The position numbers and the translations under genes are program-made. A DNA stretch of 36,358 nucleotides, from NCBI RefSeq assembly GCF_029076445.1, contig NZ_JARESG010000027.1, positions 1 to 36,358 of the forward strand. Reading direction: 5' to 3'. This DNA comes from Pseudarthrobacter naphthalenicus. Its GTDB lineage: Bacteria; Actinomycetota; Actinomycetes; Actinomycetales; Micrococcaceae. How positions within the stretch are numbered: the first letter of the stretch is position 1; every line of letters begins with the position of its first letter. The notes beneath the pieces are model-generated. The model worked only from the letters and a program-made list of their open reading frames with translations, did not search any database and was not told where the DNA came from. Shown here piece after piece: positions 15,472 through 23,831 of this stretch.

Positions 15472-15491
15472 TCCACACGCCTGATTCAGGT

Positions 15492-15544
15492 GCAGAAAAG
15501 GCCGGCTCCCAGTTCATTTCACGGACGGGGACCGGCCTTTCTGC
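15492..15544 (+). terminator. Terminator after ettA
   Basis: GCAGAAA-AGGCCGG (15492-15505) pairs with CCGGCCTTTCTGC (15532-15544) across a 26-nt loop. It may work in both directions, ending tesB as well. Confidence 0.7.
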
Positions 15545-15564
15545 TGCCAGGGTGCAGGGTGCAG

Positions 15565-16548
15565 TCAGTCCCGGACAGCCTTGCGGATCTGGTGCTGCAG
15601 GAGTTTGGACTGCACTGCCCCCACCACTTTGTCCTTCAGATCCGTGGGCACGCGGATCATGCCCTCCTGTGCCACGGAGGCGACGTGCTGCCCGGCCCGG
15701 TTGAAGATCTTCCCGGTGGCGAGTCCCCGGGCGCCCTGGGCGCTGGGGGATTCCTGGACGTACAGGAGCCACTCGTCCACCCGGGCCGGCCGGTGCCACC
15801 ACATGGCGTGGTCCAGGCTGGCGACGCTCATGCCCGGGGTGATCCAGCTCAGGCCGTGGCGGCGCAGGACCGATTCCAGCAACGTGTAGTCGCTGGCGTA
15901 GGCCAGCGCGGCCCGGTGCAGGTTGGCGTCGTCCGGCATGGGCCCGAAGGTCTTCATCCAGACAGCGTTCCGGGCTTCATGTTGGCCCTTGGCGGAAACG
16001 TAGATGGGCGGGTCCACGTGCCGGATGTCGAAGGGCCGTTCATAGGCCCAGTGCTGCGCGACGGGATGGTCGAATTTGCCGAGCAGCTCAGCTGTACTGG
16101 GCAGCGACTCCGGGTCCGGGATGCCGGCAGGCATCTGTGATTCGTGATCCAGGCCTTCATCCAGGTCCTGGAAGGAGGCGATCATCGACAGGATGGGCAG
16201 GCCGTCCTGATATGCGTGGACGCGGCGGGCCGAGAAGGACCGGCCGTCCCGCAGCCGCTGCACCCCGAAGGTGATGGGTTTGTTGGCGTCGCCGGGCCTC
16301 AGGAAGTAGCCATGCATGGAATGGACAAAGCGGTCCGCGTCCACCGTCCGCATGCCGGCGATCAGCGACTGGGCCAGTACCTGCCCGCCGAACACCCGTT
16401 CACGGGGCTGCGGCTGCGATGAGGGCCCCAGGAAGATGTCCTCGTCCGTCCTGGCCCCTTCCAACTCGCCCAGGTCGAGAAGCTGGATGAGCATGGACGT
16501 AGGGTCGCCACTGGGCGGGGCCAGCAGTCCGGTTTCGGCTTCAGTCAT
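15565..16548 (-). CDS. tesB: Acyl-CoA thioesterase II (TesB family)
   Basis: The 327-residue product is a double hot-dog thioesterase. The first half carries RERVFGGQVLAQSL, FVHSMHGYFLRPGD and RDGRSFSARRVHAYQDG; the second carries ALAYASDYTLLES and VASVAQEGMIR. The latter two bear the Asp and Gln used by TesB for catalysis. It hydrolyses acyl-CoA to free fatty acid and CoA. The ATG at 16548 is preceded by TAGAGT (minus strand) 6 nt upstream and a TTGAGC -35 with a 17-bp spacer, the best two-box promoter of the leaderless set. It is divergent from the next gene. Length is slightly longer than E. coli TesB (286). Confidence 0.94.
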   Translation of the reverse strand: MTEAETGLLAPPSGDPTSMLIQLLDLGELEGARTDEDIFLGPSSQPQPRERVFGGQVLAQSLIAGMRTVDADRFVHSMHGYFLRPGDANKPITFGVQRLRDGRSFSARRVHAYQDGLPILSMIASFQDLDEGLDHESQMPAGIPDPESLPSTAELLGKFDHPVAQHWAYERPFDIRHVDPPIYVSAKGQHEARNAVWMKTFGPMPDDANLHRAALAYASDYTLLESVLRRHGLSWITPGMSVASLDHAMWWHRPARVDEWLLYVQESPSAQGARGLATGKIFNRAGQHVASVAQEGMIRVPTDLKDKVVGAVQSKLLQHQIRKAVRD

Positions 16549-16554
16549 GGTTCG

Positions 16555-16583
16555 ACTCTAGACGCAGCCCCGGCACCGCTCAA
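16555..16583 (-). promoter_or_regulatory. tesB promoter (leaderless start)
   Basis: On the minus strand, TTGAGC (16578-16583), a 17-bp spacer and TAGAGT (16555-16560), then 6 nt to the ATG. Confidence 0.65.
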
Positions 16584-16598
16584 CCGAGGCGCAGCCGG

Positions 16599-16604
16599 TA
16601 GTGT
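16599..16604 (+). promoter_or_regulatory. -10 element of the 218-aa gene (leaderless start)
   Basis: TAGTGT, then 7 nt, then the GTG at 16612. Confidence 0.5.
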
Positions 16605-16611
16605 TCATGGT

Positions 16612-17268
16612 GTGTCTGATCTACTCACCCAGTCCCTGCGGTTCGCTGATCCGCGCGATCTCGCCGATCTGCGCACCTTCGCCACCCGCGCCAAAACAAT
16701 TGACGACGGCGCCATCCGCCTTCAGGCCTCCGGGTCGGTTTTAGCGGCGTACGTGTGTGTCCTGCGGCCTCGGCTGCTGGGCGAAGGCACACCGACCATC
16801 CTGGGCCTGCGCACGGTGGCGTTGGCCGAACCTGCCACGGTTGACGTCACCGTTGCGCTGGCCGCAGTCCTTGACCGCCTGGCCAGGGCAGGGGAGGACG
16901 ACGCCGAACTGCCGCTGCCGCCGTCGACCGTCGCCGAATCGTGGACGGGCGTCGGCGCGCCGAGGACGGGTTGGGAGCCGCTGGGCCCGCTGCAGGATTC
17001 CGAACTCCGCCGGGCCGCGGAAGCCGGCATTCGAGAGGTTGCCGGAATTGTCCCGGCCCAGCCCGGAGCCCTCATCGTCAACAACGCACGGGCAGCGGTG
17101 TGGGGCCGCGCCCTGGACGCCTCCGGCCTGCCGGCGGGAGCCGCCTTCGCGGCCCTCACCCTCGGGTTCCTCGCTGACGGGGAACAGATGCTCTACCGGG
17201 CAGGCCGGTGGTTCCGCCTCAGCAGCCCCCGCGGGCATGTCCTGGTCCGGACAGGGACAGGCCTCTAG
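16612..17268 (+). CDS. Conserved-looking protein of unknown function, 218 aa
   Basis: I do not recognise the family. The product begins MSDLLTQSLRFADPRDLADLRTFATRAKTID, has a central Ala/Leu/Val-rich helix-strand pattern (VALAEPATVDVTVALAAVLDRLARAG) and a final domain with AGAAFAALTLGFLADGEQMLYRAGRWFRLSSPRGHVLV. It has one Cys and no membrane segment or signal peptide. The GTG at 16612 lies 7 nt after TAGTGT, and there is no ribosome binding site. It is divergent from tesB and convergent with glbO (stops 4 nt apart or overlapping), so no operon partner is visible. GC-rich third positions support a genuine gene. Confidence 0.75.
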   Translation: MSDLLTQSLRFADPRDLADLRTFATRAKTIDDGAIRLQASGSVLAAYVCVLRPRLLGEGTPTILGLRTVALAEPATVDVTVALAAVLDRLARAGEDDAELPLPPSTVAESWTGVGAPRTGWEPLGPLQDSELRRAAEAGIREVAGIVPAQPGALIVNNARAAVWGRALDASGLPAGAAFAALTLGFLADGEQMLYRAGRWFRLSSPRGHVLVRTGTGL

Positions 17269-17717
17269 CCTTCGGACGGGCTGTTCACCATGGACAGGGC
17301 GGCACGCTCCATATAGTCCCAAAGCGTTCCCTCGTACAAGGGCGGCAGCTCCAGGGAGTCCACCGCCGCCCGCATGTGGAACAGCCAGCGTTCCTTGGCC
17401 TCAGGGGTAACCCGGAACGGCACGTGCCGCATCCGCAGACGCGGGTGTCCACGTTCTTCGCCGTACGTGGTGGGCCCTCCCCAGTACTGTTCCAGGAACA
17501 TCCGGAAGCGTCGCTTGGCTGGGCCAAGATCCTCTTCCGGGTACATCGGGCGCAACAGCGTGTCGGTGGCCACGCCGTCGTAGAACACATCTATCAGCCG
17601 CACGAAGGTCTCGTGGCCGCCCACGGCGTCATAGAAGTTGTCGGTGTAGCCGGGTTTGCTGAACGGATCATTCTGCATGAGCTGGCGCGGCCGCTGCGGT
17701 TCGACGGGTATGGTCAT
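17265..17717 (-). CDS. glbO: Truncated haemoglobin, group II (GlbO/trHbO)
   Basis: The 150-residue product aligns with M. tuberculosis trHbO through FYDAVGGHETFVRLIDVFY, FLEQYWGGPTTYGEERGHPRLRMRHVPF and ALSMVNSP. Family haem-pocket residues are all present: Tyr46 (B10), Tyr59 (CD1), proximal His98 (F8) and Trp111 (G8). These proteins bind O2 and handle NO/peroxide chemistry. There is an N-terminal extension of about 22 residues relative to M. tuberculosis (MTIPVEPQRPRQLMQNDPFS). GGGAG precedes the ATG at 17717. The gene starts 4 nt after the mscS-like stop and is probably co-transcribed with it. Confidence 0.95.
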   Translation of the reverse strand: MTIPVEPQRPRQLMQNDPFSKPGYTDNFYDAVGGHETFVRLIDVFYDGVATDTLLRPMYPEEDLGPAKRRFRMFLEQYWGGPTTYGEERGHPRLRMRHVPFRVTPEAKERWLFHMRAAVDSLELPPLYEGTLWDYMERAALSMVNSPSEG

Positions 17718-17721
17718 GGCT

Positions 17722-18414
17722 CTATTCTCCCGCCTTCTGGTCAGTCTTCTTAGTCTCTGTGTTCGTGGCCGGTTCGTGCAAGGCGGCCTCGGCGCCGGCA
17801 TCCGGTACCTCGGCCGGCACGTAGGTTCCTTGCGAACGGTTGCCCACACGCAGGATTTCACCGTTCCGGAGGTACCAAATGGCACCGTCTTCGGAGCGGA
17901 CGCGGGTGATGCGCAGGCCCATGGACTCGACGACACCCACCACCTCGCTGGTTTCGATGACGTCACCAATCCCGTACTGATCCTCAATGGTGATGAAGAT
18001 GCCGGCGAGGAAGTCACGGATCAGCTGTTGGGCGCCGAAACCGATGGCAACACCCAGGATCCCCACGCTGGTCAGCAGCGGCGCGATATTGATGTCCAGG
18101 TTCTGCAGCACATACATACTGGTGATGACGGCCACCAGCACGCCCACGATGCTGTTCAGAAGCGAACCGATGGTCTCGGCGCGCTGCACCCGGCGCTCAT
18201 GGTCCAGGGCCCGGATGGCCGGGGCAACCCACTTGAAGTGCGCCTTCTTGAAGAAGTTACTTCCCGAAGCCACCCGCTTGGTGATCCGGGAAATGACGAA
18301 CGTCGCCACCAGCCAGACAGCAATGCCCACCCCGAGGCTGATCACGATTCCTGTGATGCTGATGCCGTCGGGCTTACTGGCGGCGGATGGAAGGATCGAG
18401 AGCATGCTGAACAT
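17722..18414 (-). CDS. MscS-family mechanosensitive channel
   Basis: The 230-residue product has an N-terminal helix (about 18-40) and two further hydrophobic segments at 82-104 and 110-128. The pore-helix region reads LLTSVGILGVAIGFGAQQLIRDFLAGIFITIEDQYGIGDVIE, the MscS TM3 plus beta-domain signature. The C-terminal tail is charged and disordered. It is a short, three-TM form like small-conductance MscS and opens on hypo-osmotic stress. AAGGAG lies 11 nt upstream of the ATG at 18414. glbO follows at 4 nt. Confidence 0.93.
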   Translation of the reverse strand: MFSMLSILPSAASKPDGISITGIVISLGVGIAVWLVATFVISRITKRVASGSNFFKKAHFKWVAPAIRALDHERRVQRAETIGSLLNSIVGVLVAVITSMYVLQNLDINIAPLLTSVGILGVAIGFGAQQLIRDFLAGIFITIEDQYGIGDVIETSEVVGVVESMGLRITRVRSEDGAIWYLRNGEILRVGNRSQGTYVPAEVPDAGAEAALHEPATNTETKKTDQKAGE

Positions 18415-18519
18415 ATAAGGTGAAACTCCTTGGGGTCTCCGGCGGCGGCCGGGGATAACGTAGGCCTGCGCGGGTTCGCCCGGCGCGTAAGGCTCTGTTC
18501 TCTTTCAACATTAGCGCCG

Positions 18520-18525
18520 TACCGT
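18520..18525 (+). promoter_or_regulatory. -10 element of the epimerase-like gene (leaderless start)
   Basis: TACCGT, then 6 nt, then the ATG at 18532. Confidence 0.5.
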
Positions 18526-18531
18526 GAACCC

Positions 18532-19524
18532 ATGCGCATCCTCGTCCTCGGCGGAACAGCCTTTCTCTCCTCGGAAATCGCCCGGCAGGCAGTGGCCGCC
18601 GGGCACCGGGTCACCTGTTTGGCCCGCGGTTCTGCGGCGGAACCACCGGCAGGCGTCGCATGGGTGCAGGCAGACCGCTCACTCGGCGCGGACAGCTATA
18701 TGGCGCTGGCCGGTGGCTGGGACGCCGTGATAGAGGTAGCGCGCGATCCTGTCCCGGCCACAGCAGCGCTCACAGCGCTCGCCGGCCGCACGGGCCACTG
18801 GACGTTCGTGTCCAGCTGCTCCGTCTACGCGGACCACTCCACCCCGGACGCCGCCGAGGACGCCCCGCTTCTCCAGCCCCTGGCACCCGGCACCCCGTCC
18901 ACGCCTGAAAACTATGGAGAGTCCAAGGCCGCCATCGAACGGGAAACACTTAGAGCCACCGGCGGCAACGCCCATCTTTGCCGTGCGGGCCTGATCGGCG
19001 GTCCCGGTGATGCGTCTGATCGCTACGGCTACTGGCCAGCGCGGTTCGCGCGGGACAACCGGGCCGCCGTCGTCCCTGACATCGGTGGCCATGCCACCCA
19101 GGTCATTGACGTCCGCGACCTGGCGGCGTGGATCCTCACTGCGGCGGAGCACGGGGTGACGGGCCCGCTGAACGCGGTGGGGGACAGCGTGCCGTTCGGG
19201 GACTATGTTGCGGAATCGCAGAGTGCTGCGGGGTTCAGCGGCGAAGTGCTGGACGCTTCGGAGGACTGGCTCGTGGCGCACGGGATCAACTACTGGTCCG
19301 GGCCGGGTTCGCTCCCGCTGTGGCTGCCTCCTGGGCACGGGGGGTTCTGCACCCGCAGCAACCGGTCCGCCAGGGCAGCCGGACTGAGGACCCGGCCCTG
19401 GCAGGAAACCTTGGCGGACACGCTTGCGGACGAGCGTAGCCGGGGTCTGGAGCGCCACCGCAAGGCGGGGCTCACACCGGCCACGGAGGCCCTGCTCGCC
19501 GAAGAACTCCTGCTAAGCCGCTGA
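18532..19524 (+). CDS. NAD-dependent epimerase/dehydratase-family (extended SDR) protein
   Basis: The 330-residue product starts MRILVLGGTAFLSSEIARQAV, the Rossmann nucleotide-binding start (GGTxFxxxxI variant of GxxGxxG). It contains the FVSSCSVYAD stretch, ENYGESKAAIE (the YxxxK-like YGESK catalytic segment) and VIDVRDLAAWI. The glycine motif GGTAFLS differs from the classic GGxGxxG and is typical of atypical SDRs that act on NAD(P)H-linked or sugar-like substrates; the substrate is not evident. ATG 18532 lies 6 nt after TACCGT, so leaderless. It is convergent with osmC across a strong hairpin. Confidence 0.9.
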   Translation: MRILVLGGTAFLSSEIARQAVAAGHRVTCLARGSAAEPPAGVAWVQADRSLGADSYMALAGGWDAVIEVARDPVPATAALTALAGRTGHWTFVSSCSVYADHSTPDAAEDAPLLQPLAPGTPSTPENYGESKAAIERETLRATGGNAHLCRAGLIGGPGDASDRYGYWPARFARDNRAAVVPDIGGHATQVIDVRDLAAWILTAAEHGVTGPLNAVGDSVPFGDYVAESQSAAGFSGEVLDASEDWLVAHGINYWSGPGSLPLWLPPGHGGFCTRSNRSARAAGLRTRPWQETLADTLADERSRGLERHRKAGLTPATEALLAEELLLSR

Positions 19525-19543
19525 CCCGCCAGCCTCCATGTAA

Positions 19544-19591
19544 GTAGCAGTAAGTGTCGTTTTGAGCCCTCAAAACGACACTTCCTGCTAC
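19544..19591. repeat. Long 22-bp hairpin between convergent genes (bidirectional terminator, possibly a dispersed repeat)
   Basis: 19544-19565 pairs with 19570-19591 with a single mismatch and a GCCC loop; it contains AAGTGTCGTTTTGA and its complement. The hairpin ends one base before the osmC stop codon. The stem resembles palindromes I associate with Arthrobacter intergenic regions, but I cannot verify copy number from this window. Confidence 0.75.
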
Positions 19592-20077
19592 CTAGTTGGG
19601 CGGGCGGGACGCTACGGTCACCGGGGAGTGCAGCACCGGGAAGTTGACGCTCCGGGCGATAAAGCAGACCTGGTTGGCTTCCCGGTGCATTTGCTCCGCC
19701 AGGGCCACGTGCGCCTCGTCGGCCACCGTGACCTGCGGGTTCAGCGTGACGGACTCGAACTGGCCGCTGCCGTCCTGGTTCAGCCGAAGACGTCCCGTGG
19801 CCTCGTCCCGGTAGCCGGTGACAACCACCCCGTGCCGGACCGCCACATGCAGGAAGGACAGCATGTGGCACTGCGCCAGCGCCGCCAGCAACAGCTGCTC
19901 GGGGTTGTACCTGTCGCGGTCCCCGTGGAACGTCGGATCGGCCGACCCCCTGAGGACCGGCAGTCCGGGGATCACGATGTCGTGGTCGCGTGAGTAGCCG
20001 CGGTAGGACGAGGTCCCCTCGCCCAGGTTTCCGGTCCACTGGACCGCCAACGAATAGTGGTGCTGGCTCAGGCTCAT
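19592..20077 (-). CDS. OsmC/Ohr-family peroxidase-like protein
   Basis: The 161-residue product has the two conserved cysteines of the family: Cys70 in LLAALAQCHM and Cys138 in EANQVCFIARSVNF. It also has the YNPEQLLLAALAQC helix and the PVLRGSADPTFHGD region. OsmC-type proteins reduce organic hydroperoxides through the Cys pair; the substrate here is inferred. ATG 20077 lies 6 nt after TAAGCT (minus strand), whose first three bases are the pepN stop codon TAA. A strong hairpin follows the stop. Confidence 0.9.
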   Translation of the reverse strand: MSLSQHHYSLAVQWTGNLGEGTSSYRGYSRDHDIVIPGLPVLRGSADPTFHGDRDRYNPEQLLLAALAQCHMLSFLHVAVRHGVVVTGYRDEATGRLRLNQDGSGQFESVTLNPQVTVADEAHVALAEQMHREANQVCFIARSVNFPVLHSPVTVASRPPN

Positions 20078-20083
20078 GCCGCC

Positions 20084-20112
20084 AGCTTACGCATCGCCCG
20101 GGAGGACGTCAG
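20084..20112 (-). promoter_or_regulatory. osmC promoter embedded in the pepN stop codon
   Basis: TAAGCT (20084-20089) begins with the TAA stop of pepN (20087-20089). A CTGACG -35 lies 17 bp upstream at 20107-20112, and 6 nt separate the -10 from the ATG. Confidence 0.55.
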
Positions 20113-22654
20113 CCGCGCGTGCCCGCAGGGCCCGGGCCACGCCGTCGCGGTTTTCCAGCATCATCCGCCGCAGCGCCGAGCTGTCCGCCGGGAGGCCGGC
20201 AAGAAACGCGTCCGTGCGGTCCACCGTGGCCTGCGTGGTCAGCAGCGCCGGGTAAAGCCCGACGACGATCTGCTGGGCCAGTGCGTGGGTGCGGTCCGCC
20301 ACGATGCCGGGAACGGCCTCAAAGTACTTTTCCGAGTACGGCTCCAGCAATGTCCGGTCCAGGACGCGCATAAAGCCGGTGACGGCCGATCCCTGCAGCG
20401 CATTGGAGAGCTCTCCCTTGACCACGATCGACTCCCAGGCCGCGGCCTTGGCCTCGGGGGTGGGAATTGCGGCCTTTGCCAACGCTGCGGCATTCTGTCC
20501 GCTGGCGGTGTTGTCGCGCTCCAGCTCCGCGTCGATCTCGCCCTGGCCCCGGCGGCCCCCCGCCACCAGCGAGGCGAGCAGTTCCCAGCGCAGGTCCTGG
20601 TCCACCGCCAGCCCGTCAAGCTCCACCGAGCCGTCCAGCAGGCCGGCGACGGTGTCCAGCTGGGCGCCGCTGGACGCCAGCAGGGCGAACGACTTCACAA
20701 ACTGAAGCTGGGCGTCCGAGCCGCCTGCTGCCGCACTGGCCAGATCCCACAGCGTGTCCACGGCGGCAACGGTGGTGGCGGCGCGGTGTTCCTCGGCAAC
20801 GTAGAAGTTCAGGGTGCTGGCCAGCTGGCGCAGCTGGACCAGAATGACGGACGAATCGGACTCGGCCGCCACATTCGCCAGGACCAGCTGCACATATCCG
20901 CGCGCCGGGGCCTGGCCGTCGCGGGCCGCATCCCAGGCGGAGTTCCAGACCAGCGTGCGGGGAAGGCTGGCGCTGAAATCCTTCAAATGTGCCGTGGCCG
21001 TGGCCAGTGACTTCTCGTCCAGCCGGACCTTGGCGTAGGCGAGGTCGTCATCGTTGACCAGGATCAGGTCCGGCTGCGTCAGCCCGACCAGCCCGGGCAC
21101 CTCGGTGCGCTCGCCGTCCACGTCGAGCTCTTCGCGGTGAACGCGTTCCAGCTTGCCTGCGGCAGTCAGGTTGTAGAACCCCACGGCCAGCCGGTGCGGG
21201 CGGATGGTGGGCCACTCCGCCACGGCGGACTGGACGATGCTGAAGGATGTCAGGGTCCCGGAACCGTCCACTTCAAGTTCCGGCGTGAGGGTGTTCACGC
21301 CGGCGGTCTCCAGCCAGAGCCGGCCCCACTGGTCCAGGTCGCGGCCGCTGGCCTTCTCCAGCTCCGCCATGAGGTCGCTGAGCTCCGTGTTCTGCCAGGC
21401 GTGCTTCGCGAAGTATTCGCGGACGCCGGCCATGAACTGCTCCGGTCCCACCCAGGCCACGAGCTGGCGCAGCACCGAGGCGCCCTTGGCGTAGGTGATG
21501 CCGTCGAAATTCACCTCCACGTCCTGCAGATCATTGATTTCGGCGAAGATCGGATGGGTGGTGGGAAGCTGGTCCTGGCGGTAGGCCCAGGATTTCTCCA
21601 CGGACGCAAACGTGGTCCAGGCACTAGTGAAGGACGTGTTTTCCACCGCGGCGAGGTGGGACATGTACTCAGCGAAGGACTCGTTGAGCCAGAGGTCGTT
21701 CCACCAGCGCATGGTCACAAGGTCCCCGAACCACATATGCGCGAGCTCGTGCAGCACCGTGATGGCCCGGCGCTCGATCTGGGCCCCGGTGACCTTGCTC
21801 CGGAAAACGTAGCCTTCGAGGATGGTCACGGCACCGGCGTTCTCCATGGCGCCCGCGTTGAACTCGGGGACGAACAGCTGGTCGTACTTTTCGAACGGAT
21901 ACGCGACGCCGAACTGGGCCTCAAAGAATTCAAAGCCCTGCCGCGTCAGCTCAAAGATGTTGTCCGCGTCCAGGTACTGCATCAGCGATTTCCTGGCGAA
22001 AACTCCCAGCGGGACCACCCGGCCGTCGGAGCTGGTCACGTCGCTGCGGACCGACTGGTACGGGCCGGCGATGAGCGCGGTGACGTATGAGGACAGCCGC
22101 GGGGTGGGGGCGAACGCCCACACGGAGCGGTCGCCGCCGTCGTCCCCCGGGGCGGCTTCCACGGGCGCGGGGGTGGGGGAGTTCGAGATGACATCCCAGC
22201 CCGAGGGCGCCGTGACGGTGAAGGCGAAGGTGCCCTTCAGGTCCGGCTGTTCGAAGACCGCGAACATGCGCCGCGAATCGGGCACCTCGAACTGGGTGTA
22301 CAGGTAGACCTCGCCGTCCACCGGATCAACGAACCGGTGCAGGCCTTCGCCGGTGTTCATGTACGGCGCGTCAGCCACGACCGTCAGCTCATTTGTTGCC
22401 GCCAGGTCCGGCAGTTGGATCCGGATGCCGTCGGAAACAGTGGCCGGGTCCAGTGCCAGCCCGTTGAGGGTCACGCTGTGCACAGCGTGAGTAACGGCGT
22501 CAATGAAAGTGGAGGAGCCCGGCACGGCCGTGAACTTCACCGTGGTGGTGGTCCCGAAGACCTGCCCGCCCCTGGTGAGGTCCAGTGCAACCTCGTAGGA
22601 GTCAACGTTGATGAGTTCGGCACGCTCGCGGGCTTCGGCGCGAGTCAGGTTCAT
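20087..22654 (-). CDS. pepN: Aminopeptidase N (M1 family)
   Basis: The 855-residue product has GAMENAG (268-274) and HELAHMWFGDLVTMRWWNDLWLNE (302-325). The latter gives the zinc ligands His302, His306 and Glu325 with catalytic Glu303, as in gluzincins; the C-terminal half is helical (ERAP1-like). The enzyme trims N-terminal residues from peptides in the cytoplasm. The start was set at the ATG at 22654 (MNLTRAEARERAELI), the conserved family start; the frame is open to an ATG at 22729, which would add 25 unconserved residues. GGAGG lies about 15 nt upstream of 22654. Length matches actinobacterial PepN. Confidence 0.94.
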   Translation of the reverse strand: MNLTRAEARERAELINVDSYEVALDLTRGGQVFGTTTTVKFTAVPGSSTFIDAVTHAVHSVTLNGLALDPATVSDGIRIQLPDLAATNELTVVADAPYMNTGEGLHRFVDPVDGEVYLYTQFEVPDSRRMFAVFEQPDLKGTFAFTVTAPSGWDVISNSPTPAPVEAAPGDDGGDRSVWAFAPTPRLSSYVTALIAGPYQSVRSDVTSSDGRVVPLGVFARKSLMQYLDADNIFELTRQGFEFFEAQFGVAYPFEKYDQLFVPEFNAGAMENAGAVTILEGYVFRSKVTGAQIERRAITVLHELAHMWFGDLVTMRWWNDLWLNESFAEYMSHLAAVENTSFTSAWTTFASVEKSWAYRQDQLPTTHPIFAEINDLQDVEVNFDGITYAKGASVLRQLVAWVGPEQFMAGVREYFAKHAWQNTELSDLMAELEKASGRDLDQWGRLWLETAGVNTLTPELEVDGSGTLTSFSIVQSAVAEWPTIRPHRLAVGFYNLTAAGKLERVHREELDVDGERTEVPGLVGLTQPDLILVNDDDLAYAKVRLDEKSLATATAHLKDFSASLPRTLVWNSAWDAARDGQAPARGYVQLVLANVAAESDSSVILVQLRQLASTLNFYVAEEHRAATTVAAVDTLWDLASAAAGGSDAQLQFVKSFALLASSGAQLDTVAGLLDGSVELDGLAVDQDLRWELLASLVAGGRRGQGEIDAELERDNTASGQNAAALAKAAIPTPEAKAAAWESIVVKGELSNALQGSAVTGFMRVLDRTLLEPYSEKYFEAVPGIVADRTHALAQQIVVGLYPALLTTQATVDRTDAFLAGLPADSSALRRMMLENRDGVARALRARAADVLPGDA

Positions 22655-22752
22655 ACCTGGCAAGTGGGGCCTCCAGAAGATTTTCGGTTGCCGGCGGGCG
22701 GTGGCCTGCACCGGCACAAGTGAAGTCATTCTGTCACGGCCGCTGGCGGGAG

Positions 22753-22758
22753 TAGCGT
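22753..22758 (+). promoter_or_regulatory. -10 element of the membrane-protein gene (leaderless start)
   Basis: TAGCGT, then 6 nt, then the ATG at 22765; CTGTCA lies 16 bp upstream as a possible -35. Confidence 0.55.
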
Positions 22759-22764
22759 TAATGC

Positions 22765-23781
22765 ATGGGAAAGTTCCGGGATTCGGTGGATGCGAAGGCG
22801 CTTCGGTTTGCAGTGGGCTTCCCGGTGGTGCTGGCCGCGGCGTTTGTGGTCAGCGCTTTTTTGTTGCGTGCAGACCTTCCGAATCCGGTCGCGATTGGCT
22901 GGACGGCCGACGGCGGAGCTTACTTTGCGCCGTTCGCTGTCTACGCGTGGGGTGGCGCAGCGCTGATCCTGGCCGCCGGCTGGCTGGTGCTGTCGCAGGC
23001 GGTGCCGCTGTCCCGGCCTACGGTGATGCGCCGGATCATGATGGGCGCCGGACTGTCCGTCAGCCTGTTCGTCACCGCGGTGCTGGCGGCCGGCCTGGTG
23101 GGCCAGACCGGGCTTGCCGACGCCCGCGAGTCCCACGTGGACGTGATAGTCCTCGCGATGGGCAGCGGCGCGGCCCTGTCACTGGGAGTCATCATGGGGT
23201 TTGTTTTCAAGGCCGACACGCAGTGGTCGCCCGAGGATGACCGCGCCCTTGAGGTGGCCCTCGCCCGCGAGCTGGATCCTGATTTGGCAAGGGACACGTA
23301 CCGGCTCTGGGTGCATGCCCGAAGCTCCGTGTTTGTCATGATTGCCGTCGCCAGCCTTTTCCCGGCCGCCCTGATTGCCGTGGCCCTGCCCTGGCTGGGT
23401 GCACTGCTGGCCGCCGTCGCCGTGGTGGCTGCCGCCTTCCTCTTCGCCCGGGTAAAGGCCGACCGCCGGGGACTGCGCGTGCTGGTGGCCGGCGTGCTGC
23501 CCGTCATGGACGTCCCCGCGGCCTCGATTTCCGCCGCCAGCGCCGCAGAGGTACGCGCCGCCGACTACGGAGGGTGGGGCTACCGTAACCACGGCGGCAC
23601 CGCCGCGATGCTGGTCAGCAGCGGCCCCGCCGTCGTCGTCCGCAAAACCGACGGACACAATGTGGCGGTCAGCGGCGGCAGCCCCGCGAAGGCCGCGCAG
23701 CTGGCCGAGGTCCTGACGCGCGTGGCCGCACGGGCCCAGCGCGATGGCGCCGGGTCGGTGCCCGGCGAGAGCGGATCCTAG
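22765..23781 (+). CDS. Multi-pass membrane protein (DUF1648-like N-terminus)
   Basis: The 338-residue product has about six hydrophobic segments (near 15-33, 53-76, 89-112, 124-145, 188-206 and 207-226). The LPNPVAIGWTADGGAYFAP loop matches the D/N-P-V-x-x-x-W-x-x-x-G pattern of DUF1648. The C-terminal part is hydrophilic with a GYRNHGGTAAMLVSSGPAVVVRKTDG stretch. Function is unknown; DUF1648 proteins occur beside transport or regulatory genes. ATG 22765 lies 6 nt after TAGCGT. It lies 35 nt from the alternative upstream start of pepN, divergent, and just before rpiB on the same strand. Confidence 0.85.
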   Translation: MGKFRDSVDAKALRFAVGFPVVLAAAFVVSAFLLRADLPNPVAIGWTADGGAYFAPFAVYAWGGAALILAAGWLVLSQAVPLSRPTVMRRIMMGAGLSVSLFVTAVLAAGLVGQTGLADARESHVDVIVLAMGSGAALSLGVIMGFVFKADTQWSPEDDRALEVALARELDPDLARDTYRLWVHARSSVFVMIAVASLFPAALIAVALPWLGALLAAVAVVAAAFLFARVKADRRGLRVLVAGVLPVMDVPAASISAASAAEVRAADYGGWGYRNHGGTAAMLVSSGPAVVVRKTDGHNVAVSGGSPAKAAQLAEVLTRVAARAQRDGAGSVPGESGS

Positions 23782-23831
23782 TATTCTTGTCCGTGTCGAT
23801 CTGACCCGGCCCGAAACGAACGGACACTGCT

